From assembly GCA_021741145.1 (NCBI GenBank), contig JAIOYK010000006.1:62001-126000 (forward strand): a DNA stretch of 64,000 bases, given 5' to 3'. Both the position numbers and the translations under genes were made by a program. This DNA comes from Rhodospirillum sp. GTDB taxonomy: Bacteria > Pseudomonadota > Alphaproteobacteria > Rhodospirillales > Rhodospirillaceae. A model generated the notes under the pieces. That model worked only from the letters and a program-made list of their open reading frames with translations. It was not told the origin of the DNA and did no database searches. Shown one piece after another: positions 1 through 9,775 of this stretch (positions are counted from its first letter, which is position 1; the number at the start of each line of letters is the position of its first letter).

Positions 1-1
1 C

Positions 2-706
2 ATGCTGATCGTCAAGAACGCCTTTGGCGTCGACAGCGCCATCGCCGGAGGCATGGGCGCGGCCATCGCCCAGGGACTGCGCCGTGGCCTGTTCTCCAAC
101 GAGGCCGGTTTGGGCTCCGCCCCTAACGTGGCCGCGGTCGCCTATGTGCGCCACCCCATCAGCCAGGGCATCGTGCAGTCCCTATCGGTCTTCATCGACA
201 CCATCATCATCTGTTCCTGCACGGCCTTCATCATCCTCCTCGGCAACGTCTACGTGCCCGGCGCGGCGGATGTAAACGGCGTGGCCCTGACCCAGCAATC
301 CCTGGCCTCCCATGTGGGGGACTGGTCCAAGTACTACCTGACGGTTGCGATCCTGCTCTTCTCCTTCAGTTCGATCATCTACAACTACTACCTAGGAGAG
401 AACGCCCTTTCGGTCATGACCAAAAGCCCCTTGGCCCGCCATGGCCTGCGCGCCCTGGTGATCGCCTTGGTGCTGGTCGGCGCGGCGGCCCCGGGGGCGA
501 CATCGGTTTTCTTCTTCTCCGACCCGATGATGGGCATTCTCGCGGTGGTCAACCTGGTGGCGCTGACCATGCTTTTCCCCATCGGCATGCGTCTGTTGAC
601 CGATTACCGGAAGCAACTTAAGGCCGGGATCTTGCATCCCCTCCTCAACCCCGATGACTACGCCGACCTAGATATCGACCGCACCGCCTGGAATGGCGAG
701 CAATAG
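2..706 (+). CDS. Sodium:alanine/glycine symporter (AGCS family), C-terminal part
   Basis: This is the 3' part of a sodium-coupled amino acid symporter of the inner membrane. The 234 residues seen begin inside the protein, because the window cuts the gene. The stretch [18 protein letters not shown] is the family signature near the middle of AGCS proteins. About five hydrophobic helices follow, ending in a short charged tail. Family members are usually 450-500 residues, so roughly half is missing to the left. The ATG at base 2 is internal, not the start. A hairpin followed by T residues lies about 60 bases downstream. Confidence 0.9.
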   Translation: MLIVKNAFGVDSAIAGGMGAAIAQGLRRGLFSNEAGLGSAPNVAAVAYVRHPISQGIVQSLSVFIDTIIICSCTAFIILLGNVYVPGAADVNGVALTQQSLASHVGDWSKYYLTVAILLFSFSSIIYNYYLGENALSVMTKSPLARHGLRALVIALVLVGAAAPGATSVFFFSDPMMGILAVVNLVALTMLFPIGMRLLTDYRKQLKAGILHPLLNPDDYADLDIDRTAWNGEQ

Positions 707-765
707 CGGTCCCCGGAAGTAGCCCAACGACCAATCGCGCCCCCGGTTCTGTTGACCACCGGGAG

Positions 766-788
766 CGCGACTCTTACAGTCGCGTTTT
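766..788 (+). terminator. Hairpin with T-tract between symporter gene and serC
   Basis: A perfect 7-bp stem (cgcgact / agtcgcg) with a 5-base loop is followed by TTTT, 25 bases before the serC start. It can be the terminator of the symporter gene. It also sits where alphaproteobacterial serC operons carry a conserved leader hairpin (the serC RNA motif), so an attenuator role is possible. Sequence alone does not separate the two. Confidence 0.6.
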
Positions 789-813
789 CCTTCCTTCCCT
801 GGACAGCGCGACC

Positions 814-1968
814 ATGAACAAGCCCAATGCCCGCCCGGCCAATCCCAACTTTTCCTCCGGTCCCTGCGCCAAGCGCCCGGGCTGGTCGCCCGAGGTGTTG
901 AGGGACGCCCTCCTGGGTCGCTCCCACCGGGCGCCCGAGGGCAAGGCCCGCCTGGGCGCGGTCATCGACATGTCCAAATCCGTCCTTGGCATGCCCCGGG
1001 ACTACCGGCTGGGTATTGTCCCCGCCTCCGACACGGGCGCGGTGGAGATGGCGCTCTGGTCCCTGCTCGGCCCCCGGGGCGTGCAGATGCTGGCCTGGGA
1101 AAGCTTCGGCTCGACCTGGGTGGCCGATGTTCTCAAGCAACTCAAATTGCCCGACGTGACGGTGCTGGAGGCCGAATACGGCGACCTTCCCGACCTGTCG
1201 GTGGTGGATTTTTCCCGAGATGTGGTCTTCACCTGGAACGGCACGACCTCCGGCGTGAAGGTCCCTAACGGCGATTGGATTCCCGATGATCGCGAGGGCT
1301 TGACCCTCTGCGACGCCACCTCGGCGGCCTTCGCCATGGACCTGCCCTGGGACAAGCTCGACGTGGTCACCTGGTCCTGGCAAAAGGTCCTGGGTGGCGA
1401 GGCCCAACACGGCATGATCGCCCTCTCCCCCCGGGCCGTGGCGCGGCTGGAAAGCCATGTCCCCGCCTGGCCCATGCCCAAGCTGTTCCGCATGACCGCT
1501 GGCGGCAAGCTCATCGAGGGTATTTTCGAGGGCGAAACCATCAACACCCCCTCCATGCTCTGTGTCGAGGACGCGCTGGACGGGCTCGCCTGGGCCGAAC
1601 AGGTCGGGGGACTGCGGGGCCTGATCAGCCGCTCCGAGGGCAACCTGAAGGCCGTGGCCACCTGGGTCGACGCCCATGACGGCGTCGAATTCCTCGCCCG
1701 GGATCCGACCACCCGGTCCAACACGGCCATCTGCCTGCGGCTGATCGCCCCCTGGATCACCGCCCAAGCCGACGGCGGCGCCAAGGTGGCCAAGCGGGTC
1801 GCGGCCCTCGTGGCCGAGGAAAACGCGGGATTGGACATCGCCAGCTACCGGGATGCCCCCGCGGGCCTGCGGATCTGGGGCGGCGCCACCGTGGAGCGGA
1901 GCGATATCGAAGCCCTGTTGCCGTGGATCGACTGGGCCGTGGATCAGGTCCGCGCCGAGCTGGGCTAA
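814..1968 (+). CDS. serC: Phosphoserine aminotransferase
   Basis: PLP enzyme that converts 3-phosphohydroxypyruvate and glutamate to phosphoserine in serine synthesis, and can serve pyridoxal synthesis. The 384-residue length and the opening [15 protein letters not shown] match the alphaproteobacterial SerC subfamily. The PLP lysine lies in SWQKVLGGE (about residue 193), and [10 protein letters not shown] fits the substrate-binding region. In many relatives serA (phosphoglycerate dehydrogenase) follows directly. Here an acetyltransferase starts 7 bases after the stop and serA is absent from the window. A hairpin precedes the gene. Confidence 0.95.
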   Translation: MNKPNARPANPNFSSGPCAKRPGWSPEVLRDALLGRSHRAPEGKARLGAVIDMSKSVLGMPRDYRLGIVPASDTGAVEMALWSLLGPRGVQMLAWESFGSTWVADVLKQLKLPDVTVLEAEYGDLPDLSVVDFSRDVVFTWNGTTSGVKVPNGDWIPDDREGLTLCDATSAAFAMDLPWDKLDVVTWSWQKVLGGEAQHGMIALSPRAVARLESHVPAWPMPKLFRMTAGGKLIEGIFEGETINTPSMLCVEDALDGLAWAEQVGGLRGLISRSEGNLKAVATWVDAHDGVEFLARDPTTRSNTAICLRLIAPWITAQADGGAKVAKRVAALVAEENAGLDIASYRDAPAGLRIWGGATVERSDIEALLPWIDWAVDQVRAELG

Positions 1969-1975
1969 GTCCCCC

Positions 1976-2761
1976 ATGGCCCCCGAAGCCACCTTGGGCT
2001 GGCGGGTGGAGGAGCTGTTCCTCAACGCCTTCCCCGCCCCCGTCCAGGTTTTCGTCGGCGCCATGGTCGCCCGCCTGGGCGGCGGAGTCTCCCGCCGGGC
2101 CTGTTCCACCAGCCCCCTGCACGGCCAAATCCACGACCTTCAAGGGACCGTGGAGACCTGCGAGCGGCTTTACCTCGCCCGGGGACTCTTCCCCCGGTTC
2201 CGGATCCCCGACCTGCTCGATCCCCCCCTCGATCGCTTGCTGGCGTCCCGGGGTTACGCCGTGGAATGCGACGTGCGCACCCTCCTGGCGCCCGCGTTGG
2301 CCCCCAAGTTGACTCCGGAGGAGACATCCAACCCCGCCATCACGCTCCTCCCCCACCCCGACGCCGCTTGGCTCACCGCCCTGGACCGGCTGAAAGGCCT
2401 TTCCCCGACCCAGTCGGCGGACTACCGGGCCAGCCTCGCCGCCATCGGTCTGCCCAGCCTGTTCGCCGCCCTCTGGGAGGACGGTGCCATCACCGCCCTT
2501 TGTTTCGGCGGAATCCAGCATGGCCTGCTGGCGGTGGAGGGGGTGGTCACCGACCCTGCCCGACGCGATGGAGGACGGGGGCGTCGACTGGTGGGGGCCC
2601 TGATGACGCGCGCCCAAACCCTGGGCGCGGAGGCCGCCACCCTTCAGGTCGAGGCGGAAAACGCCCCGGCCCTTGCCCTGTACACCCGCCTGGGCTTTTC
2701 CCAGGACCTGCACCGCTACCACTACCGGCGAAAAGACATCGGGGCCCCTAAGACTTCCTAA
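1976..2761 (+). CDS. GNAT-family N-acetyltransferase
   Basis: Predicted acetyl-CoA-dependent N-acetyltransferase of 261 residues, substrate unknown. The C-terminal half carries the GNAT core: a hydrophobic strand followed by the acetyl-CoA loop RDGGRGRRL (about residues 193-201), then ENAPALALYTRLGF near the end, typical of motif B. The N-terminal 120 residues look like a degenerate GNAT half, as in two-domain family members. The ORF track opens 41 codons earlier inside serC. The ATG at 1976, 7 bases after the serC stop, is the sensible start. It is probably co-transcribed with serC and takes the place usually held by serA. Confidence 0.8.
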   Translation: MAPEATLGWRVEELFLNAFPAPVQVFVGAMVARLGGGVSRRACSTSPLHGQIHDLQGTVETCERLYLARGLFPRFRIPDLLDPPLDRLLASRGYAVECDVRTLLAPALAPKLTPEETSNPAITLLPHPDAAWLTALDRLKGLSPTQSADYRASLAAIGLPSLFAALWEDGAITALCFGGIQHGLLAVEGVVTDPARRDGGRGRRLVGALMTRAQTLGAEAATLQVEAENAPALALYTRLGFSQDLHRYHYRRKDIGAPKTS

Positions 2762-2836
2762 TCCCCATTTCCGTTTGCCACCCGGCGTGGTTCCGCGCTA
2801 AGGAAGGGACCCAATCACTCCCCAAACGCCAGTGCC

Positions 2837-3991
2837 ATGACCACGATCCAGAAGACCGACAGCCGGGCCTTGCTGCCCAATGGCCTGCGAGACATCCTCC
2901 CGCCCAACGCCGCCTTCGAGGCCGCGACGGTGGAAAGCCTGTTGGCGACCTTCTCCGGCCATGGCTATGACCGGGTCAAGCCGCCGCTGATCGAGTTCGA
3001 GGAGGGGCTGCTGACCGGCTCGGGTAAGGCCACCGCGGCTCAAACCTTCCGGGTAATGGACCCCATCACCCAACGCATGATGGGTTTGCGCGCCGATATC
3101 ACCATCCAGATCGCCCGCATCGCCGCGACCCGGCTGGCGGATGCCCCCCGTCCGCTGCGGCTGGCCTATTCCGGGCAGGTGGCCCGGGTAAAGGGCACCC
3201 AGCTTCGCCCCGAGCGCCAGTTCACCCAGGCTGGGGTCGAATTGATCGGCGCCGGTGGCGTGGACGCCGACGCGGAAGTCATCTTGCTGGCCCTGGAAGC
3301 CCTCGGTGGTCTGGGCATCGGCAAGCTGACCGTGGACCTGAACAGTCCCCGGCTGGTCCCCACCCTCTGCGCCGCCCTGGGCCTCGACGCCGCCCCCACC
3401 GAGGAGCTCCGCAAACTGCTGGAGCAGAAGGACATCGCCGCGGTCGCCGCCCTGGCCGGAGACAAGGCCGCCCCCCTGCTCGCCCTGGCCGAGGTCGTGG
3501 GCCCCGCGGAGACGGTGCTCGCCCGCCTCGACGCCCTGGACCTGCCCGGAGAGGCCGCGGCCCACCGGGAGTCCCTGGCCGCCCTCACCCGACAGATCAT
3601 GGACAAGGCGCCCGAGGCCGACGTAACCCTCGACCCCCTGGAACACAAGGGGTTCGAATACCATACGGGGAACAGCTTCGCCCTCTTCGCCCGGGGTGCC
3701 CGAGGAGAGCTGGGCCGGGGCGGGGAATATGTCTCCGACCTGGGAGAAAGCTCCGAACGGTGCCGGGGCGTGACCCTCTACCTGGATTCGGTGCTGGATG
3801 TGACCCCCCGGCCCGGCCCGGTTCGTCGCCTGCTGGTGCCATCGGACCTGAACCGGGACACCCGGCGCGCCCTGGTGGCCGATGGCTGGGTGACCCTGCC
3901 CGCCCTGGGAACCGAAGCCAATGCAACGGAAGCAAAAAGGTTGGGCTGCGACCATCTGCTCGACCAGACCGGAACGCCAAGGCCGGTCTGA
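2837..3991 (+). CDS. hisZ: ATP phosphoribosyltransferase regulatory subunit
   Basis: HisZ is a catalytically dead paralogue of histidyl-tRNA synthetase. It pairs with short-form HisG to make the first enzyme of histidine synthesis sensitive to histidine. The 384 residues start with LLPNGLRDILPPNAAFE, the hallmark entry into the class II synthetase-like fold. Further family motifs are DPITQRMMGLRADITIQIARI, QLRPERQFTQAGVELIG and GRGGEYVSDLG. The C-terminal anticodon-binding domain of true HisRS is absent, as expected. It lies 158 bases before purA, an arrangement common in alphaproteobacteria. Confidence 0.92.
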   Translation: MTTIQKTDSRALLPNGLRDILPPNAAFEAATVESLLATFSGHGYDRVKPPLIEFEEGLLTGSGKATAAQTFRVMDPITQRMMGLRADITIQIARIAATRLADAPRPLRLAYSGQVARVKGTQLRPERQFTQAGVELIGAGGVDADAEVILLALEALGGLGIGKLTVDLNSPRLVPTLCAALGLDAAPTEELRKLLEQKDIAAVAALAGDKAAPLLALAEVVGPAETVLARLDALDLPGEAAAHRESLAALTRQIMDKAPEADVTLDPLEHKGFEYHTGNSFALFARGARGELGRGGEYVSDLGESSERCRGVTLYLDSVLDVTPRPGPVRRLLVPSDLNRDTRRALVADGWVTLPALGTEANATEAKRLGCDHLLDQTGTPRPV

Positions 3992-4149
3992 CCCCGAGAG
4001 CACGTCACGGCCAAACGGGGACACGCGAAATTCGCTCGGCATCCGATGCTGATGCCTGCGTTTGGGTCGATGCACGAGCGGGGGTGGAGGCGTAAGCCCC
4101 GATCCATGAATGACCAGACTATTTCTCGAGAAGACGGGATTATGAAGCG

Positions 4150-5439
4150 ATGACGAATGTGGCCGTGGTGGGCTCCCAATGGGGAGACGAAGGCAAGGGC
4201 AAGGTGGTGGACTGGCTGTCCGAACGCGCCGATGTGGTGGTGCGCTTCCAGGGCGGCCATAACGCCGGTCATACCCTGGTCATCAATGGCGTGACCTATA
4301 AACTCAGCCTGCTGCCCTCGGGCGCGGTGCGGGGCAAGCTGTCCATCATCGGCAACGGCGTGGTCATCGACCCCTGGGCTCTGTTCGACGAAATCGGCCG
4401 GATCCAGGACCAGGGTGTGACCATCACCCCCGAGGTTCTGCGCATCGCCGAGAACGCGGCGCTGATCCTGCCCCTGCACGGCAACCTGGACCGCGCCCGC
4501 GAAGCCGCGGCCGGAACCTCAAAGATCGGCACCACCGGGCGTGGCATCGGCCCGGCCTACGAGGACAAGGTGGCCCGCCGGGCCATCCGCGTCTGCGACC
4601 TGACCGACGAGGACGTTCTGCGTTTCAAGGTCGACCGCATGCTGACCCACCACAATGCGCTGCTGCGTGGCCTGGGCGAGCCCGAACTGGTGGCCGACAA
4701 CCTGATCGCTGCGCTACTGGAGATGGCGCCCCGCCTGCTGCCCTTCGCCTCCCCCGTCTGGAAGATCCTCGACGAGGCCCGTAAGGCGGGCAAGAAGATC
4801 CTGTTCGAAGGTGCCCAGGGCGCCCTCTTGGACGTGGACCACGGCACCTATCCCTTCGTCACCAGTTCCAACACCGTTTCCGCGGCCGCGGCCTCGGGGT
4901 CGGGCGTGGGACCGGGCAGCGTTGGCTACGTACTGGGCATCACCAAGGCCTATACCACCCGCGTCGGTTCCGGCCCCTTCCCCACCGAGCTCTTCGACGA
5001 GGTGGGCAAGACCCTGGGCGAGCGGGGCCGGGAGTTCGGCACGGTCACCGGTCGGCCCCGCCGATGCGGCTGGTTCGACGCCGTTCTGGTGCGTCAAACC
5101 CTGAAGGTCGGCGGCATTAAAGGCATCGCGCTGACCAAGCTGGACGTGCTTGATGGCATGGAAGAACTGAAGGTCTGCGTGGGCTACAAGCTGAATGGCG
5201 CGGTCCTCGACTATCTCCCCGCCTCGATGAAGGCCCAGGACTCCGTGGAGCCCATCTACGAGACCCTGGAAGGCTGGAAGGAGAGCACCTACGGCGCGCG
5301 GTCCTGGGCCGATTTGCCCGCCACCGCGGTGAAATACATCCGCCGTCTGGAGGAACTGATCGAGACCCCCGTGGCCCTGCTCTCCACCAGCCCGGAGCGC
5401 GAGGACACCATATTGGTTCAAGATCCCTTCCAGGGATAG
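4150..5439 (+). CDS. purA: Adenylosuccinate synthetase
   Basis: GTP-dependent ligation of IMP and aspartate, the first step to AMP. The 429 residues are full length. The N-terminal P-loop [11 protein letters not shown], the IMP site [23 protein letters not shown], the KIGTTGRG region and TSPERED near the end are all present. The protein ends ILVQDPFQG. The natural family C-terminus is therefore intact, with only a short extra tail. The last 28 bases of the gene, stop codon included, form the first unit of a tandem repeat that continues downstream. Confidence 0.97.
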   Translation: MTNVAVVGSQWGDEGKGKVVDWLSERADVVVRFQGGHNAGHTLVINGVTYKLSLLPSGAVRGKLSIIGNGVVIDPWALFDEIGRIQDQGVTITPEVLRIAENAALILPLHGNLDRAREAAAGTSKIGTTGRGIGPAYEDKVARRAIRVCDLTDEDVLRFKVDRMLTHHNALLRGLGEPELVADNLIAALLEMAPRLLPFASPVWKILDEARKAGKKILFEGAQGALLDVDHGTYPFVTSSNTVSAAAASGSGVGPGSVGYVLGITKAYTTRVGSGPFPTELFDEVGKTLGERGREFGTVTGRPRRCGWFDAVLVRQTLKVGGIKGIALTKLDVLDGMEELKVCVGYKLNGAVLDYLPASMKAQDSVEPIYETLEGWKESTYGARSWADLPATAVKYIRRLEELIETPVALLSTSPEREDTILVQDPFQG

Positions 5440-5580
5440 ATTGGTTCAAGATCCCTTCCAGGGAGAGATTGGTTCAAGATCCCTTCCAGGGAGAGATTGG
5501 TTCAAGATCCCTTCCAAGGGAGAGATTGGTTCAAGATCCCTTCCAGGGAGAGATTGGTCCGGGGTCCCGTCCAGGAATGG
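5412..5580 (+). repeat. Six-unit 28-bp tandem repeat that starts inside purA
   Basis: Five near-identical units of the form attggttcaagatcccttcc plus eight more bases run head to tail from 5412 to 5552. Unit four carries one extra A (29 bases), and a sixth, degenerate unit reaches 5580. Unit one encodes the last codons of purA and its TAG stop. In the later units the T of TAG is G. The unit is not a multiple of three, so read-through would change frame at each copy. No spacers are present, so this is not a CRISPR array. Confidence 0.9.
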
Positions 5581-5683
5581 GCGGGCCTTCGTCACGCAAC
5601 ATTCACCTCAGCGTCAAAAGGGCAATAGGGAAAGCCGGGTAAGGTGAGCACCCATGCGTTCCCCGTCCTCGTGGAGGTCCCCT

Positions 5684-6925
<1,242 letters not shown>

Positions 6926-7016
6926 GGCCCAGAGGGACCCGCGATCGGTAGCGTGACTGCGAAGGGCTGGGAAGGCCCTCTCCTCATCCAGGATCCATTC
7001 CGAGGATCAAACATTG

Positions 7017-7050
7017 AAAAAGGCTCCCGCGTTCGGCGGGAGCCTTTTTT
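7017..7050. terminator. Bidirectional rho-independent terminator
   Basis: A 9-bp perfect stem (ggctcccgc / gcgggagcc) with a 5-base loop is flanked by five A on the left and six T on the right. It can stop both the phosphodiesterase gene from the left and the chemotaxis gene from the right. Confidence 0.92.
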
Positions 7051-7138
7051 CTCTTATCTCGACAGTGCCGGAATCCCGATCGGTCGCCCTGTCCAACCGC
7101 GAAAGCAGGTCCCCTTCCGCCGACAATGCGCCAGCGTC

Positions 7139-8818
7139 TTAAGCGGATCGCACATTCGTGAGGAAAGCCTCGACCTTACTCCGCAAGTCGTCGGTTTCCC
7201 GAGACATTTCACCGACGGCGGACAAAACATCCTTCGCCGCCTCTCCGGTGGACGATACCGCCTGTGTCACGTCCCCGATATTCGAGGACACATCCTGGGT
7301 TCCCACCGCCGCCTGCTGAACATTGCGGGCGATTTCCTGGGTCGCCGCCCCCTGCTCCTCCATGGCGCTGGCGATACTCGTGGAAATTTCGTTGATTTGG
7401 CCAATAACATGACTGATGCCGCCGATGGCCTCCACCGCATCCTTCGTCGCCTGCTGGATCCCGGAAATTTGACTGGTGATCTGGTCGGTTGCCTTGGCCG
7501 TTTCGTTGGCGAGGCTCTTCACTTCGGAAGCCACCACGGCGAAGCCCTTCCCGGCATCCCCCGCCCGCGCCGCCTCGATCGTCGCGTTCAAGGCAAGAAG
7601 GTTGGTCTGACTGGCGATATCATTGATGATATTCACCACATCTCCGATCTTCTGCGCGGCCTCGGCCAGCCCCCGCACCTGCTGGTTGGTCCGTTCCGTC
7701 TCGCTAACCGCCGTTTCGGCTATTTGCGTTGACTTGCTCACCTGCCGGGTGATCTCGGTGATCGAAGCACTCAGTTCCTCGGCCGCGGTCGCGACGGTTT
7801 GCACATTGGCCGAGGCCTGATCGGAGGCGGAGGCGACAGCCAGGGATTGACGGCTGGTCTGTTCCGCCGTGGCGGTCATCGAGGTCGCCGTCCCCTGGAG
7901 GGATGACCCGGCCATCGCCAGGGATTTCAGGATGACGGACACATCCACGTCGAACCCCCCGGTCAAGGCTTCAAGCGCGGCGGCCCGCTTGCGTTGGGTC
8001 TCGATCTCGGCGTCTTCCTTGATCTTGGCTTCGATGGCCCTGATCATGTTTTCCTTGAAGACCTCGACGGCCTTGGACATGGCACCGATTTCATCGCCCC
8101 GGTCCGTCCCTGGGATTTCCGTTTCCGTATCCCCCGCGGCCAATTGTCCCATGGCCCCCGTCATGGCCTGAATCGAACCGGACACCGTGCGGATAATATA
8201 CCATGCGGCTCCAGCGCCGAGCAGGACGGAGACCACGAGCAGGGCAATGATCAGGCCGCGCGCGAGGAAATAGATCCGATCTCCCGCCTCACTCGCCAAA
8301 GCCGCGCTCCGATCATTCAAGTCGATCAAATCGGTCAAGGTCTTGCTCGCGGCGACGAAGACGGTCTTAGAATTCTCGCGGAACATGCGTGCCGCCTCTT
8401 CGTTCTGGTTTCCCCGGGACAGGGCAATCAGCTTCTTGTTAAGATTGAGGTAATCAGCCCACTGCTCCTGAAATTCCACGAACATCGCCCTCTCCTTTTC
8501 CGAGGAGATGAGCTTATCGTAAGCTTTTATCTCATTCTCAAGAAGGGTTCCCTGCTCTTTCAACGCCACCTCGGCTTGTTCCATGATCGCGGCATTCGTG
8601 GACATCACATGACGCCCTTCCTCGATACGGAAGTCACTCGTGGTGGTGTTGAGAGCACCCACAGCCCGCACGCTGGGAAGCCAATTCTGAGCGATTTCCG
8701 TGGAGGCGTCATTGACCACCGAAATCCGGTTCACGGCGAAAAGCCCCAGACCAACAGTCAAGACAATGAGTAGGGAAAACGCCACTATTAGCTTTACTCG
8801 AATGGTCACATTACGCAT
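7139..8818 (-). CDS. Methyl-accepting chemotaxis protein
   Basis: Inner-membrane chemoreceptor that feeds the CheA/CheW array. The 559 residues comprise TM1 (about 8-28), a periplasmic four-helix bundle (30-185) of the 4HB_MCP type, TM2 (188-210), a HAMP domain (211-265) and a long cytoplasmic coiled coil. The conserved hairpin tip reads DIASQTNLLALNATIEAARAG (around residue 410). There is no C-terminal CheR-binding pentapeptide. The ligand cannot be told from the sequence. The gene is single, with an upstream region that runs into an AT-rich island. Confidence 0.93.
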   Translation of the reverse strand: MRNVTIRVKLIVAFSLLIVLTVGLGLFAVNRISVVNDASTEIAQNWLPSVRAVGALNTTTSDFRIEEGRHVMSTNAAIMEQAEVALKEQGTLLENEIKAYDKLISSEKERAMFVEFQEQWADYLNLNKKLIALSRGNQNEEAARMFRENSKTVFVAASKTLTDLIDLNDRSAALASEAGDRIYFLARGLIIALLVVSVLLGAGAAWYIIRTVSGSIQAMTGAMGQLAAGDTETEIPGTDRGDEIGAMSKAVEVFKENMIRAIEAKIKEDAEIETQRKRAAALEALTGGFDVDVSVILKSLAMAGSSLQGTATSMTATAEQTSRQSLAVASASDQASANVQTVATAAEELSASITEITRQVSKSTQIAETAVSETERTNQQVRGLAEAAQKIGDVVNIINDIASQTNLLALNATIEAARAGDAGKGFAVVASEVKSLANETAKATDQITSQISGIQQATKDAVEAIGGISHVIGQINEISTSIASAMEEQGAATQEIARNVQQAAVGTQDVSSNIGDVTQAVSSTGEAAKDVLSAVGEMSRETDDLRSKVEAFLTNVRSA

Positions 8819-9775
8819 TCCCGATTCTCCGGTTCGCGATTCATTTCCACATACGATGACACCACGTCATGTCTCATGGAAATGCGTTCGCAAGAAAATT
8901 TCGACACGGCCTCTGGTCCTCTTCTATTTGTCGGCAAGACACTGTTGGCCTGTCCGTGATGTTCTTCTCGAACAAGAGAACCTTACCCTTGGCGCCAAAT
9001 GACGCATAATACCCCAATACCTCAAACTCACGTCAAACCAACCCCGTGGGGTAGGCGGTCCGATAACGATAAGTCTACACCCCTGAGACACAAACCATCT
9101 GGCAAATACGATCTACAACAGAACCATTAAGATGTATCCTTATGAAGCAATGGAGTCAAACGATTCGTTAAGTCAATCTTCATTTCATAATTTTTTACTG
9201 GAAATAACATTTTATTATTAAAGCGAAAATTAAGAATAAATTCCACAATACTTCTAGAAATATAGATAAAACTTCTTATATTAAATAATATTTTCAAGAT
9301 AACTTTCATTCAGAAGAATATATAGATGATTAATACATTAAATGTGAAATATATTTTTGTTATAATTTCAGAATTTTCGGTAAATTTACTGTTCATTATC
9401 GATTTATGGAACGAACAACCCCGTTGTTATAAATATTTATACTAAATCTATATTTCACAAATAGGCTCATTCCTTCACGGCTTCCCAAAAGGAACCCGAC
9501 GGGAGACAGATATTCGGGCGGAGAGGTCGGCGGGGATCATCCCATGAACGGTCCGTCTCCCCCTCCCCGGCCGGACATGGCCCCGCGTGCGAAATCCTTC
9601 GGAAGCAAGACAATAACCGCTAGGCGACTCGCGCAGACACCGCATACCATGGTATCGGTTGGGAAACCCTATGAGGAACTGGCGAGGCGCCGGGAAGGCA
9701 GCACAAAACCTTGCCCCCCTTCACAATCCGCCCTTCAACGGGTGGCGCGGTTCAACCCCGGACTTTGGAGTAGGC
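8819..9775. other. Gene-free intergenic region with AT-rich island (about 9125-9480)
   Basis: About 950 bases separate two divergent genes. Bases 9181-9420 contain 49 G or C out of 240 (about 20%), against roughly 65% elsewhere. The only ORF in the island (minus strand, 60 codons, mostly Ile, Phe, Asn and Lys) reflects base composition and has no convincing ribosome site. The flanks at 8820-9120 and 9480-9775 return to normal composition and probably hold the two promoters. No tRNA, mobile-element end or long inverted repeat was found. Confidence 0.75.

Noticed and set aside
658-2109. 483-codon minus-strand ORF opposite serC
   Set aside because: It mirrors serC, is rich in Gly, His and Gln as antisense frames of G+C-rich genes are, and has no recognisable domain.
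5412-5580. Possible CRISPR array
   Set aside because: Units abut directly, have no spacers, and the first unit is part of purA.
5441-5647. 68-codon ORF through the purA tandem array
   Set aside because: It only reads the repeat in shifting frames, with no start signal or domain.
6981-7010. Further copy of the purA-end repeat near the phosphodiesterase stop
   Set aside because: Only short matches around gatcc and ttcc; similarity is at chance level.
9127-9309. 60-codon minus-strand ORF in the AT-rich island
   Set aside because: Composition follows the AT-richness and no ribosome site is seen, so a gene cannot be supported.
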